Of a stretch of DNA of 64,000 nt, positions 18,831 to 28,900 are shown one piece after another. The translations under genes and the position numbers were made by a program. Numbering within the stretch: the stretch's first letter is position 1; each line of letters begins with the position of its first letter. The notes below the pieces were generated by a model, which was given only the letters and a program-made list of their open reading frames with translations, was not told the DNA's origin and did no database searches. This stretch comes from Anaerolineaceae bacterium oral taxon 439 (lineage in GTDB: Bacteria; Chloroflexota; Anaerolineae; Anaerolineales; Anaerolineaceae). The stretch spans positions 868,001-932,000 of the forward strand of contig CP017039.1 in assembly GCA_001717545.1 (NCBI GenBank), written 5' to 3'.

Positions 18831-19103
18831 ATGAACGGGCGCGAGGCGGTAACGGCGGGCCGGGTTTTACATGTTCTTGACCTGATCCGCGCGGATTTAG
18901 CCGGGCTTCGGATCGAGCTGGCGCACCAGCGCGAGCTGACCGAGCGGCGGCTCGACGAGATTGAAAAACGGCTGGCGGATCATGAAACGCGGCTCCGCGA
19001 CGCGTCGACGGGCGTGACGCAGTTCCGTTTCTGGTCCACGATGAGCAGCGGCGGTTCGGCGCTGATGTCGCTGGCGGCGCTGATCCGGTCGTATTTCGCG
19101 TGA
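18831..19103 (+). CDS. XhlA/holin-like coiled-coil membrane protein
   Basis: This 90-residue protein has a heptad-rich coiled coil (residues 20-60, IELAHQRELTERRLDEIEKR) followed by a C-terminal hydrophobic segment (MSSGGSALMSLAALI). This is the architecture of XhlA and other small phage holin-associated proteins, although sequence identity to them cannot be tested here. An AAAGGAGG site precedes the ATG. The stop codon overlaps the GTG start of the terminase gene, so the two are translationally coupled. A holin-like role fits the endolysin-like gene at the end of the cassette. Confidence 0.65.
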   Translation: MNGREAVTAGRVLHVLDLIRADLAGLRIELAHQRELTERRLDEIEKRLADHETRLRDASTGVTQFRFWSTMSSGGSALMSLAALIRSYFA

Positions 19104-20653
19104 AGCGGGCGGCGTTTTCTTCCGACGGCCCCGATCGGGACGCGCTCCGGACGGCGCTCGCGGACCCGGCGATTTTTTCGGCGCTGGGCGGGACCCGGCT
19201 CAGGAAGTATCAGCTCACGCCGGCGCGGGCGGTCCTGTCCGCGGTTCTTTCGGATCGCGGCGGACGGTTCGCCGTTCTCTTTCCGCGTCAAAGCGGAAAG
19301 AACGAGCTTCAGGCGCAGATCGAGGCGTACCTCCTGACGTTATTTTCGCAGGAGGGCGGCGAAATCGTTAAGGTCAGCCCGACTTTCCGCCCGCAGGCGC
19401 TCAACAGCGTCCGGCGGTTGGAACGGGTCCTGACGAAGCACCCGCTGACGCGCGGGCGCTGGCGGCGGCGCGGGGCGGCGATTATCGAGATCGGGCGGGC
19501 GTCGATCACGTTCCTGAGCGGGAGCGCGGGCGCGAATATCGTCGGGGCGACGGCTTCGCTCCTGCTGGAGGTCGACGAGGCTCAGGACGTTTTACCGGCG
19601 AAATTCGATCGCGAGATCGCCCCGATGGCGGCGGCGCGCAACGCGGTCGTCGTATTCTGGGGGACAGCCTGGACGGCGGAGACGCTTTTAGCGCGCGAGC
19701 TCGCCGGCGCGCGGGCAGCCGAGACAGAGGAAGAGCGGCGCGCATTCGTCCTCAGCGCGCCCGAGGTCGCCGCCGAGGTTCCGGCGTACGGCGCGTTTGT
19801 CGCGGGTCAGCTCGCCCGGCTCGGCCGGGACCATCCGATCGTCCGGACCCAGTTTTTCAGCGAGACGATCGACGGTCAGATCGGCCTGTTCAGCGAGCGG
19901 GTCATAGCGCGGATCGTCGGAACGCATCGCTACACCGGAGAGCCGGATCCGGAAGCGCGCTGCGTCATGCTCGTGGATTTCGCCGGGTCGAGCGAAACGT
20001 CGAACCGGGGAACGGACGACGAAGCGGACGCGCGCGACCGGACGGCGGTCACGATCGTCAGCGCGTCCCTGATCGACGACGAAGAGAGCGAATCGATCGC
20101 GCCGGTCTGGCTCGTCCGCTGGCGCGTTGTCTGGCTGAACCGGGCGCTCGCGGACCAGACCGCCGGGCTGATCGAAATTGGCAGGCGCTGGCAGCTTGGG
20201 CGGATCGTCGCGGACGCGACCGGCGTCGGCGCGGGGCCGGTTTCCGCGCTGATCGACGCGTTCGGGCCGAGCCTCGTCCGTCCATTTATGTTCAGCTCAT
20301 CGTCGAAAAGCGCGCTGGGCTGGGATTTTTCAGCGCTTTTAGAACAGGGCCGTTGGCGCGAGGGGGCGTTGGCGGGCCCCGGCGACGAGGATCAGCTCGT
20401 CTTCCGCGATACCTTCCTGGCGCAGCTGCGCGCGGCGCGCGGCGAGATTTCTCCCGGCCCGGAGAAGCGGCTGAAATGGTCGGTGCCCGACGGGGCGCGC
20501 GAAGCGGGGAGCGGGGCGCGGCTGCATGACGATTTATTGATGAGCGCGGCGATGATTACCGTCGTCGACCGCGAGTACCACGGCGGAGAACCCACCGGCG
20601 AATATGGACATGCGCCGGATCCGCTCGACGATTATGACAACACGCAAGATTAA
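19100..20653 (+). CDS. Phage terminase large subunit
   Basis: This 517-residue protein has both domains of a packaging motor. The ATPase has a terminase-type Walker A PRQSGKNE (about 61-68) and Walker B LLLEVDEAQD (about 154-163). The RNase H-like nuclease has acidic residues in MLVDFAGSSE (about 290), VADATGVGAG (about 371) and HDDLLMSAAM (about 475). In phages it cuts and packages DNA into a procapsid. Here no portal, protease, capsid or tail gene follows, and the frame is intact. The GTG start overlaps the upstream stop. It may belong to a domesticated cassette or to a satellite or gene-transfer-agent-like element. Confidence 0.87.
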   Translation: MKRAAFSSDGPDRDALRTALADPAIFSALGGTRLRKYQLTPARAVLSAVLSDRGGRFAVLFPRQSGKNELQAQIEAYLLTLFSQEGGEIVKVSPTFRPQALNSVRRLERVLTKHPLTRGRWRRRGAAIIEIGRASITFLSGSAGANIVGATASLLLEVDEAQDVLPAKFDREIAPMAAARNAVVVFWGTAWTAETLLARELAGARAAETEEERRAFVLSAPEVAAEVPAYGAFVAGQLARLGRDHPIVRTQFFSETIDGQIGLFSERVIARIVGTHRYTGEPDPEARCVMLVDFAGSSETSNRGTDDEADARDRTAVTIVSASLIDDEESESIAPVWLVRWRVVWLNRALADQTAGLIEIGRRWQLGRIVADATGVGAGPVSALIDAFGPSLVRPFMFSSSSKSALGWDFSALLEQGRWREGALAGPGDEDQLVFRDTFLAQLRAARGEISPGPEKRLKWSVPDGAREAGSGARLHDDLLMSAAMITVVDREYHGGEPTGEYGHAPDPLDDYDNTQD

Positions 20654-20663
20654 GGAGGCTCTC

Positions 20664-21311
20664 ATGAAATTAACCTATCCATTCGACGGTTCTTACCCGA
20701 TTACGCAGCGCTTCGGCGAACGGATCACCGATCCGAAAGGCCATACTGGCGTCGATTTCGCGCTCCCGAAAGGGACGCCCCTTCTCGCCGCCGCCGACGG
20801 CGTTATCCAGTCGACCGACTGGAAAGAGGGCGGTTATGGAATCTATGTGACCATCCTGCATCCGGACCAGTCGCTCACGCTGTACGCGCACCTGCTCACG
20901 GCAGCGCTTCCGCCAGGGACCCCGGTCGCACGCGGTCAGGTTTTCGGCCTCAGCGGCAGCAGCGGCTTCTCGACCGGTCCGCATCTGCATTTCGAGCTGC
21001 GGATCAAAGGAAAGGCGGTCGATCCGCTCCCGTTTCTCGAAGCGGACGCGCCGAAGGAGAGCGCGAAGCGAAAGTGGGCGGTGAGCTGCGACGCGCTGAA
21101 CGTTCGTTCCGGGCCGAGCCTCGCGTACGCCGTCGTGGGCCAGCTCCGTCAGGGGGAGGTTATCGGCGAGCTCGAACGGCGCGAATCGGTCTGGGTCCGG
21201 ATCGGCGACCGGCAGTGGGCGGCGGTAAAGTATATGAATGAAGCGAACGCGCGCGAAACGGACGGAGCGAAGCCTCCGGCGATCCGGCGCGGAACGTTCA
21301 GGACGAATTAA
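20664..21311 (+). CDS. M23 metallopeptidase with SH3 domain (endolysin-like)
   Basis: The start at 20664 follows AAGGAGG, giving 215 residues. Residues 1-125 are a LytM/M23 peptidase with zinc ligands in GHTGVDFALPKGTPLLAAADG and the GPHLHFEL motif. Residues 145-195 are a bacterial SH3 domain (DALNVRSGPSLAYAVVGQL). Such enzymes cut peptide cross-links of peptidoglycan. There is no signal peptide, as in phage endolysins that rely on a holin, which fits the holin-like gene upstream. It is 10 bases after the terminase stop. A terminator follows. Confidence 0.88.
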   Translation: MKLTYPFDGSYPITQRFGERITDPKGHTGVDFALPKGTPLLAAADGVIQSTDWKEGGYGIYVTILHPDQSLTLYAHLLTAALPPGTPVARGQVFGLSGSSGFSTGPHLHFELRIKGKAVDPLPFLEADAPKESAKRKWAVSCDALNVRSGPSLAYAVVGQLRQGEVIGELERRESVWVRIGDRQWAAVKYMNEANARETDGAKPPAIRRGTFRTN

Positions 21312-21350
21312 GCCGATCGACGGATCGATTTTATGGTGAAATGGGGAAGG

Positions 21351-21375
21351 CGGGGCCAGGCGCGGTCCCGTTTTT
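21351..21375 (+). terminator. Terminator of the phage-like cassette
   Basis: CGGGGCC (21351-21357) pairs with GGTCCCG (21364-21370), including one G-U pair, and is followed by five T residues. It closes the cassette 40 bases after the endolysin-like gene. The rest of the 400-base gap to 21710 holds the promoter and leader of the adhesin gene. Confidence 0.75.
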
Positions 21376-21561
21376 CGTTATGCCCCTGGCGTGGGACGAT
21401 CAGGACGGGGAAAAGCGAAAAACAGCGGTAATGAAATTGAAAGAATACTGAAAAAATCGACGTGCGTGCGGGCCGGTTTTCGTTCGTTTTAAGCCGGCGC
21501 CGCCCGCGGGCGGATCGGGCGGGAAAACGCGGCGATTCCCGACGAAAAATCATGAAACGGA

Positions 21562-21590
21562 TTGCGGTCTGGGCGAATGTGTGGTATATT
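21562..21590 (+). promoter_or_regulatory. Promoter of the first giant adhesin
   Basis: TTGCGG (21562-21567) and TATATT (21585-21590) are separated by exactly 17 bases. Transcription should start near 21597, leaving a leader of about 113 bases. Confidence 0.6.
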
Positions 21591-21593
21591 TAG

Positions 21594-21676
21594 ATACGCG
21601 AAAAAGGGTTTTCGCGTATTTGGCAGAACAGACCTATTTTTGATTGGGAAAGCCGCGGGCAGTATTCGCGCTTTCC
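21594..21676 (+). promoter_or_regulatory. Structured 5' leader with two hairpins
   Basis: Hairpin 1 is an 11-bp perfect stem (21594-21604 with 21609-21619) with a 4-base loop, placed at the predicted transcript 5' end. Hairpin 2 pairs GGAAAG (21647-21652) with CTTTCC (21671-21676), stacked on CGCG/CGCG with one bulged C. It ends 33 bases before the start codon. It matches no riboswitch class I recognise. A role in stabilising the very long mRNA or in controlling initiation is possible. Confidence 0.5.
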
Positions 21677-21709
21677 GTGACATATTTACCACATGGGTGA
21701 GGGAGTCCA

Positions 21710-22936
21710 ATGAGAAGTTTGCATCCTGTATTGAAGAAGTGGTTATCGTTCATTGTTGTCCTGGCGCTGGCGCTTTCGCTCGCGCCGGGCGCTTCCGCGC
21801 TCGCGCCGGCGAAGGACCTGACGGATCCGGAACCGACGCGGACGTACAATTTTTACGTCGATCTGAACTGGAAACAGACGCAGGTCGTCAAGAACGGGGA
21901 CACCTTAGTTGCGCCGGAGTCGCCGACAACCCCGGAGGGCTGGATCTTTACCGGCTGGGTTGATCGGGCAACTGGAAATCCGATCGCCTTCGGCGTCCAG
22001 ACCGTCACTCCACCGCCCATGTCGGAGGAGATCAATGTCGACGCCAGGATCGTCCCGGCATACTCGATCACGTTTATTTATAACGGCAACGTTATCAAAA
22101 CGAAGATCGTTCCGAACGATCCGGCCGATCCGGCGAACCATATGGACGACAGCGATGTCTTTTACACGATCCAGGACGGAACTCAGGTCTTCTCGCACTG
22201 GTCCGAAACGCCGGGCGGATCGACGCCTTATCTTGTGGGCACGCCGACGACAAAGAACACGACGCTTTATCTCGTCACGAAACCCGGCTCGATCGTCACG
22301 TTTAATTCTCACGGCGGCTCCTACGTCGAACCGCAGTACCCGAACGCCGGTCAGCCGGTCGTTAAGCCGGCGCCAGATCCGACCCGCGCCGGATATACGT
22401 TCAGCCATTGGTCGGCGACCGAGGGCGGTCCCGCGTACAACTTCGGGACGCCGGTCAACAATTCGATGACGCTGCACGCGGTCTGGACCCCGGCGACGGC
22501 GAACTATAAGGTCCTTTACTATCTCGAAAACGCGGAGGACGATCTTTATACTCTCGTCGAAAGCCGGAACAAGTCAGGCCCGACCGAGGGATCGGCGGTT
22601 TATAACGACGCGACGGATTTTATTGACGCCGATCCTCTCCCCGAAGAGAACGAAGCGGTCGAACGGAAGCGGTACGTCTTCGATCACTCCGAACCGGCGA
22701 CGATCGCCGGAGACGGCAGCACCGTTTTCCGCGTTTATTTTAAACGCCTGACTTATGCGTTCAGGATGTGCGCGGCGAACTCACCGGGCGTCACGATACC
22801 CGGTCCCGAGTGCGAAAATAGCAGCTATCATCTTTACGCGAGCGCGCAGTACAAATATGGTCAGTCGACTGCGCCGACGTTTGATAAGGGTCTTCACGAT
22901 CCGAAGCTGAAAGATTACATATGGAAGCTGTATTAG
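21710..22936 (+). CDS. Giant adhesin 1, N-terminal part up to in-frame TAG
   Basis: This 408-residue segment begins with a signal peptide (basic start, then WLSFIVVLALALSLAPGASA) after a GAGGGAG ribosome site. It contains InlB-type B repeats (Listeria-Bacteroides repeats), best seen in VTFNSHGGSYVEPQYPN, AGYTFSHWSATEGGPAYNF and MTLHAVWTP. A YKVLYYLENAEDD domain follows and the product stops at IWKLY. The TAG at 22934-22936 is in the same frame as the following 2648-residue frame, so this is the front of one original gene. Either the product is a short secreted fragment without an anchor, or the codon is read through, or the gene is newly broken. Confidence 0.85.
   Translation: MRSLHPVLKKWLSFIVVLALALSLAPGASALAPAKDLTDPEPTRTYNFYVDLNWKQTQVVKNGDTLVAPESPTTPEGWIFTGWVDRATGNPIAFGVQTVTPPPMSEEINVDARIVPAYSITFIYNGNVIKTKIVPNDPADPANHMDDSDVFYTIQDGTQVFSHWSETPGGSTPYLVGTPTTKNTTLYLVTKPGSIVTFNSHGGSYVEPQYPNAGQPVVKPAPDPTRAGYTFSHWSATEGGPAYNFGTPVNNSMTLHAVWTPATANYKVLYYLENAEDDLYTLVESRNKSGPTEGSAVYNDATDFIDADPLPEENEAVERKRYVFDHSEPATIAGDGSTVFRVYFKRLTYAFRMCAANSPGVTIPGPECENSSYHLYASAQYKYGQSTAPTFDKGLHDPKLKDYIWKLY
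22934..22936 (+). other. In-frame amber codon interrupting giant adhesin 1
   Basis: TAG stands between TGTAT and AACGGCAGCAACATG with the reading frame unchanged on both sides. The conserved-looking text runs IWKLY-stop-NGSNMYSEAP. A single substitution of a sense codon (CAG, AAG, TGG, TAT or TAC) would explain it. TAG is an ordinary stop elsewhere in the window (gguB, atpE), and no suppressor or pyrrolysine gene is visible. Confidence 0.8.
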
Positions 22937-22948
22937 AACGGCAGCAAC

Positions 22949-25900
22949 ATGTACAGCGAGGCGCCGCTTCAGAAGGCGGAGAATATGTGGGCCTGGGGCC
23001 TTTACAGCAGCGGGACCATTTTTACGCAACATTATCGCGAAGCCGCGCCCGGGGTGGAGGGCAACGGCCCTAATCAGCCGCCCGCCGGGACCATCTACAA
23101 CGCGATTAAAGAAAGTTATGTTTATTCGCATGCCGGAATGGTTTACAACACATTTATCGACGGTGTTATTCCGACGCCCGGATTTACCCTCTATCATCTC
23201 CCTTCGGAAGCGACATTGCTTCAACAGCTGTATAGCGGTCAACTTCCCGATACGGGTTGTAATTCCGGTAACGGCAGGATCGTCTGCCATTGGCACCAGA
23301 TACAAAATAACTGCCATACGGTTGGCACTCAAAAATACTGCGAAGGGACGATTTATTATCAGCGGCTCAGCTATAAGATTACGTTCCACCGGAATATCAC
23401 TGATGCGCATGCTCCGGTTTATAACGTTCCGGATATCCCGTATCAGCAGGATATTTCCAATACGATCGCGAACCACGCGGCGGCGCTGGAGCTGACGGAG
23501 AAGGTCGAGAGCGGGAAAACGTATCTTTTCGAAGGCTGGTACGATAATCCGGCTTTCGTCGGGACTCCCTACTCGTTTTCCGGGCAGACAATGCCGGCTC
23601 ACGACCTGATCCTGTACGCAAAATGGATCCTGAAACCGACGCGGGTGAACTATTGCAAGGCGGCTGGGAGCACGCAATGTTCCTACCTGACCGTTCCGCA
23701 GAATACCCAGCTGAATGCGCCGCAGCAGGCTCAGATCAATTCATATAAGGAACCGCCTACGGGGACTACTGAGGCGGACTTTGACGGCTGGTATTTCCGG
23801 AGCTCCAGCGGTAGCTATATTAAATTTGATCTGGCCAACGATTATGTCGGCGAGAATACGATTACGCTGTATCCGATTTACAACCTGAAGGACTATGGGG
23901 TTACGTACAGCGGAGGATTGGGCGCCGGAGGAGTGGCGCCGACCGACAGCAAGCGCTATACCAGCGGTACAAACGCCGTTGTTCTGGACAAAGGCGGGTT
24001 GACGCCGCCGACCGGGCAGTCGTTCTGCGGCTGGCGAGTCGACGGCGACGGAAGCGGACGGGTCTATCAGCCGGGCGAGACGCTCCTGGTTGACAACAAT
24101 AAGAACCTGACCGCGCAGTGGTGCCCGGGGATCCCGACGACAACGGTGACTTACAAGCCGGGGGCGGGGAACGGAGCGGAGATCAACCTTCCGAATCAGC
24201 CGATCAACATTACGCATCACGCGTACGGGATCGGGGCGGGCCCGGGCCAGGCGGATTATACGCCGAAGACCGGCTACGTTTTCGAGAGCTGGAAAGGGGC
24301 GAACGGGACGATATATCAGCCGGGCGACGCGGTTCAGCTGACGCTCGAGGGCCCGGGCGCGAACAACAAGAATATCTTTACCGCGCAATGGAAGCGGGCG
24401 GTGACGGATATCGTTGCGAGGAAGACCTGGGTCGGCGGTGCGCTGGCGGATCACGTTTACGTCGAACTGAAGCTGACGCGGTCGGTCGGCGGGACGCAGG
24501 ATCCGGCGTTCGTTTCGCCGAGTCCGACGCTCGTTCCGGCTGGGACCAACCCGGCGGATACGCGGACGTATACCTGGACCGGGTTAGAGACGCATACCGC
24601 GGATGGAAAGAAATATACCTATAACGTCGTTGAAACGCCGGTCGGTTCGGCGAATTCCGTAGTGAGTCCGGGCGCGACCGAGTATGAATTCAACGTCGTG
24701 AATACGCTTAAGTCGCCGCAGGTCGATAAAGAAATTACGAAAATCTGGAAGGGCGGTTTTTATCTCGATAAGCCTGCGATCCAGGTCAAACTGGTCGGTA
24801 CTTGCGCGGGCTGTGCGACGAAAGAAGTGGGTCCGAGGACGATCAACCTTGCCGACGTTACCGTTACGGAGAACCCGGCGGCGTATGAGACGACCTGGAA
24901 ATTCACCTGGACCGGGCTTGACAAGATCGACGTGGCGACCGGGCAGGAGTATAGCTGGCACGTTCAGGAGGAAGCCGATCCGTCGCCTGAATGGAAGTCC
25001 GATTGTCTGAGCGGGCAGAGTATGCCGGCGGATCTGACGTGCGTCAACGAGTATAAGCCGCCGCTGATTCCGCCGACGAATCCGGAAAACCCGGACGATC
25101 CGAATCCGCACCCGAATCCCGCGGATGACCCCGGCGAAGTTGCCGGGCGGAAGTACTGGCTGGGCGGGAAGGCGACGGGATACGCCGACGTCACGATCCG
25201 GCTGCGGCGGAAATGGCCGAAGAACCTGAGCGGCGACTGCGGCGCGACGCCTGTGTATGAGTGCGAGATTGGTGCCGATATCCGGGACGTCAACGGGGCT
25301 GTGGTCCCCTCGGACGTCACGCTGGCGAAGGCCGATGCGGCGACGCATAAATGGATGCATGTCTGGGCGAACCTGCCGAAGACGGACCAGAAGACCGGTC
25401 TGGATATTACCTATTGGATCGATGAACTCAGCGTCGGCGCGCTTTCGCCGGCGACGCTGGGCGAGTTCGTGGAAGTTAAGGACGATAATGAGGACGGCGT
25501 CGTCGACGTTGGGGATGACGACCTGAAGGTGAAGAACAAGTATCTCCCGCCGCTTGTTCCGGACGATCCGGGAGATCCGGGCGATAATCCGAATCCCGAA
25601 CCGGGAACGCCCGGCGCTGACGGGAACGTCACCGGCGTGAAGATCTGGAACGGCGGGGCGGACAGCGATCACGTTGATATCAAGCTGCTGCTGAAGCGGC
25701 GCTGGAAGAAGACGGACGGAACGGACTGCGCTGCGACGCCGGCTGACTGCGGCGCGGAGGAAGAGGTCACGGTCACGCGCGACGGCGCGCCGGTGAATCC
25801 GCGTGTGACGCTGCTGAAAGCTACGCAGGCGGCTCATCAATGGAAAAATAAGTGGACAGGGCTGGCGGACCGCGACTTTGAGTACGGGTACAAGTACTAT

Positions 25901-28900
25901 TACAGAATTGTTGAAGAAAATACCCCCGCGGAGCTCGCCCCGTACACTCAGGAGGCTGGCGATACCGACGGCAATCCGGTCACGGTTCAGAACAACTATC
26001 ATGCGCCATCGCAGAGCCGTATCGGAACGAAGGTCTGGGTCGGTGGCGCGAGTTATAACGGCGGCGTCCGCCCGGACGTTACGCTGCGGCTCTGCCGGAC
26101 GTTGAGCTCGGCGCCGGACTTTACCTCCTGCAATAATATTGCTGACGGTACGACGCCGCAGGAGCAAACCCTGCATCATCCGACGTTGATGGCGACCTGG
26201 GAAGGGTATCCGGATAAGGCCGCGAACGGTATCCCGTATATTTACTGGATCAAAGAAACGGCCGCTCCGGCCGATTACGTGGAGGTCGATCGCGGGGATC
26301 TTGGCCTCCTCACGCCAGCGCAGCGCATGACGGTTACCAACCGCTTCGATTCGCATAATTCGGTGGTCCAGATTACCGGGGAGGTCGAATGGCATGGAGG
26401 CGATCCGTTTGCCGCTGATCCGGTTCTGAGTAAGGCGAAGCTGATGCTGTACCGCGGGATCGGGCCGGTTGGTCCGAATGGTGCGCCTGCCAATCCGGAA
26501 AAGGTCGTCATTCCGCCTGCTGTTCAGCCTGCTGAGGTTGAGGTTACGCGCGGGGCCGGCAACACCGGGTCGCACACCTTCGGCAACCTGCCGGAATATA
26601 ACCCTGATGGGGTCGAATACATTTATTATGTCGATATCGTCACCGGTACCGGCGCGAGCGCGGTCGTTACGCAGATCATCGGCGACAGCGGTTCGGATCA
26701 CTTCGAAAAGGTCGCACCGCCGGGATTCTCGGAGAATCAGGATTACAACTATGACCTGGTGGTCGACGTGGCTTATCGCGCTCCGAGCACGACGTTCCGG
26801 GCGAAGAAGGTCTGGGAAGGCGGGAAGTATTATAACGGCGGCGTCCGCCCGGACGTCTGGTTCAAGATCCAGCGTCACGTGAAGGGGACTGGTGATCCCT
26901 GGCAGGACGTTCCGGTTCTTCCGCCGCCGGATAACACGGAGGCGAACGCCCGGATCAAGAAGGTTCAGGGTTCGAACCCGGTGATCTTCTACAATCTGGA
27001 AAAAACGACGAACGAGGCTGCTCCGCGCGAGTATGAATTCCGCGTGGCCGAGGTTATGCCCGGCGCGGCGCCGGATACCTGGGTCGACTGGGCGCACGAA
27101 AATTATCCGGGGACGCATGTGTCTCCCGCCGGGGATGGCAACAACACCGCGAATCCGGTGGAAATGAAGAATACCTATCGATCGAAGCTGATCGAGGTCC
27201 ATGGGAAGATCAAATGGCTCGACGGAAATTCAGCCGCGCATCATCAGGATATTACTGTAGCGCTCTGTCATAAGAAATCGGATGGGACTGAGGATTGCGA
27301 TGTAGGAAATAGCATCCCGTGGGTGGATGGCGTCGACGAACAGGACTTCCACTGGGACAGCGATGATCCGTTAGGCCCCTGGGCTCCTTATCATGGCCCC
27401 AAGGTTAATGAAACGGATCCGGACGGAAAAGCGTATCAGTATTACCTGAAGCATGACACGCCTGCTCCGCTTCCGGCTGCTGGTATCGATTATAAGGTCG
27501 AGAGCGAGGGGCCGGGTCCGCGTCCGGACCACGTCGATCCGATGCATGTCCATTACCGCTACGTTCCGCCGACGATCGATATTGACGCTACAAAGAGGTG
27601 GAATGATGGTCAGCTGCTGCGGAGCCCGGTCCAGATTACGCTGTACTGGAAGAGGTTCAGCCAACCCGACAGCGCGGCAGTAAAGGTTCCTGCCAACGCG
27701 CTTACGGGAAGCCTGCCCGGCACGGACTGCAAGCGGGAGAATCCACTGACGTTCACCCCGCAGCTGCCGCTGTCGATCTCGAATCCGGATACTGAAAACC
27801 TGACGCAGCACTGGTGCGTCCCGAAGACGAATCAGGCCGGGGAAGAATATGTCTACTGGGTTAAGGAAGATGAATCGCAGCTGGATAAACGGTTCTGGCA
27901 TCCGTCTAACGTGCTGGGGGAAGCGTATACGATAGCGAACAGCTTCAGGCCGCCGCTGATCAACTGGGACGATAATCCGCCGGACAAGGAGCCGAATCCG
28001 CCCAACCCGCCGGTGGAGCTTGATCCGAATCAGGACGACGGTAAGATGAAGATCGTGAAGATCTGGAAAAACGGGAAGACGGCGCGTCCGGTTTCGCTGA
28101 ACATCTGGGTTTATCAGGAGATCGAAGGGGTTCCCGGCAGCAGGATCCCGTACCCGGGGCCGGGCGCGAATCTGGTGACGCTGACCCCGCCCGCGGATAA
28201 CGGGGACCGCTGGGAAAAGACGATTGAAGGCGTTCCCGACATGACGCACAAGGGGCAGAAATATATCTATACCGTCGAGGAAGATGAAGCGTCGATCCCG
28301 GCGTTCGAGCTGGTCTCGATCGACAACTCGAAGGACGAGGTGAAGACGGTGACGAACCGCTTCAAGATCCCGACGACGCCGGTCGATATTGAAATTATCT
28401 GGGAAGGCGGTCCGCCGGCCAAACCGACGACGCAGACGAAGCTGACCTGTACGTCGAACGGGGTGGTAGTTAAGGAAGAAACGACAACCTATGTTCATCC
28501 GGTCACGACGGCGACGGTCCAGGTCCCGATCACGGACGACGACGGTCATCCGGTCCGCTGCAAGATCGAGCAGCCGGGCGGCGCGCCTGCGCCGTACGTG
28601 GAAAAGCCGACACCGGGGACGACGGAAAAGCCGATCGTGGCCGGCGGTCCGAATAACTTATCGATTACGAACCGATACGAATCGCCGCACCGGACGGTTA
28701 TCGGGAAGAAGACCTGGGTTGACGGCGAGCTCGCGAATAACGGCGTGCGCCCGACAATCTGGCTCAAGCCCGAACGGTCGTTAGACGGAAATACCTGGGA
28801 AGCGGTCCCGGGAACGGCGCCGGTTGCCGTGACGCATCCGGACACCAAGGCCGTCTGGGATAACGTTGACGAGTTCGACAACAACGGGGTGCCGTATCAG

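Noticed and set aside
18548-21311. A complete prophage
   Set aside because: No integrase, repressor, portal, capsid or tail gene is present and flanking genes are ordinary chromosomal genes.
22934-22936. TAG as pyrrolysine
   Set aside because: TAG is used as a normal stop by other genes here, no pyl genes are visible and the protein type is not one known to use pyrrolysine.
22949-22951. The ATG at 22949 as the start of an independent gene
   Set aside because: No ribosome site or signal peptide; the protein is large and surface-type, and the upstream frame is continuous with it apart from one TAG.
24584-27202. An 872-codon minus-strand open frame under adhesin 1, and a similar 658-codon one at 37234-39210
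   Set aside because: Both are shadows of the Cna-B arrays, Arg/Ile-rich and without domains or initiation signals.
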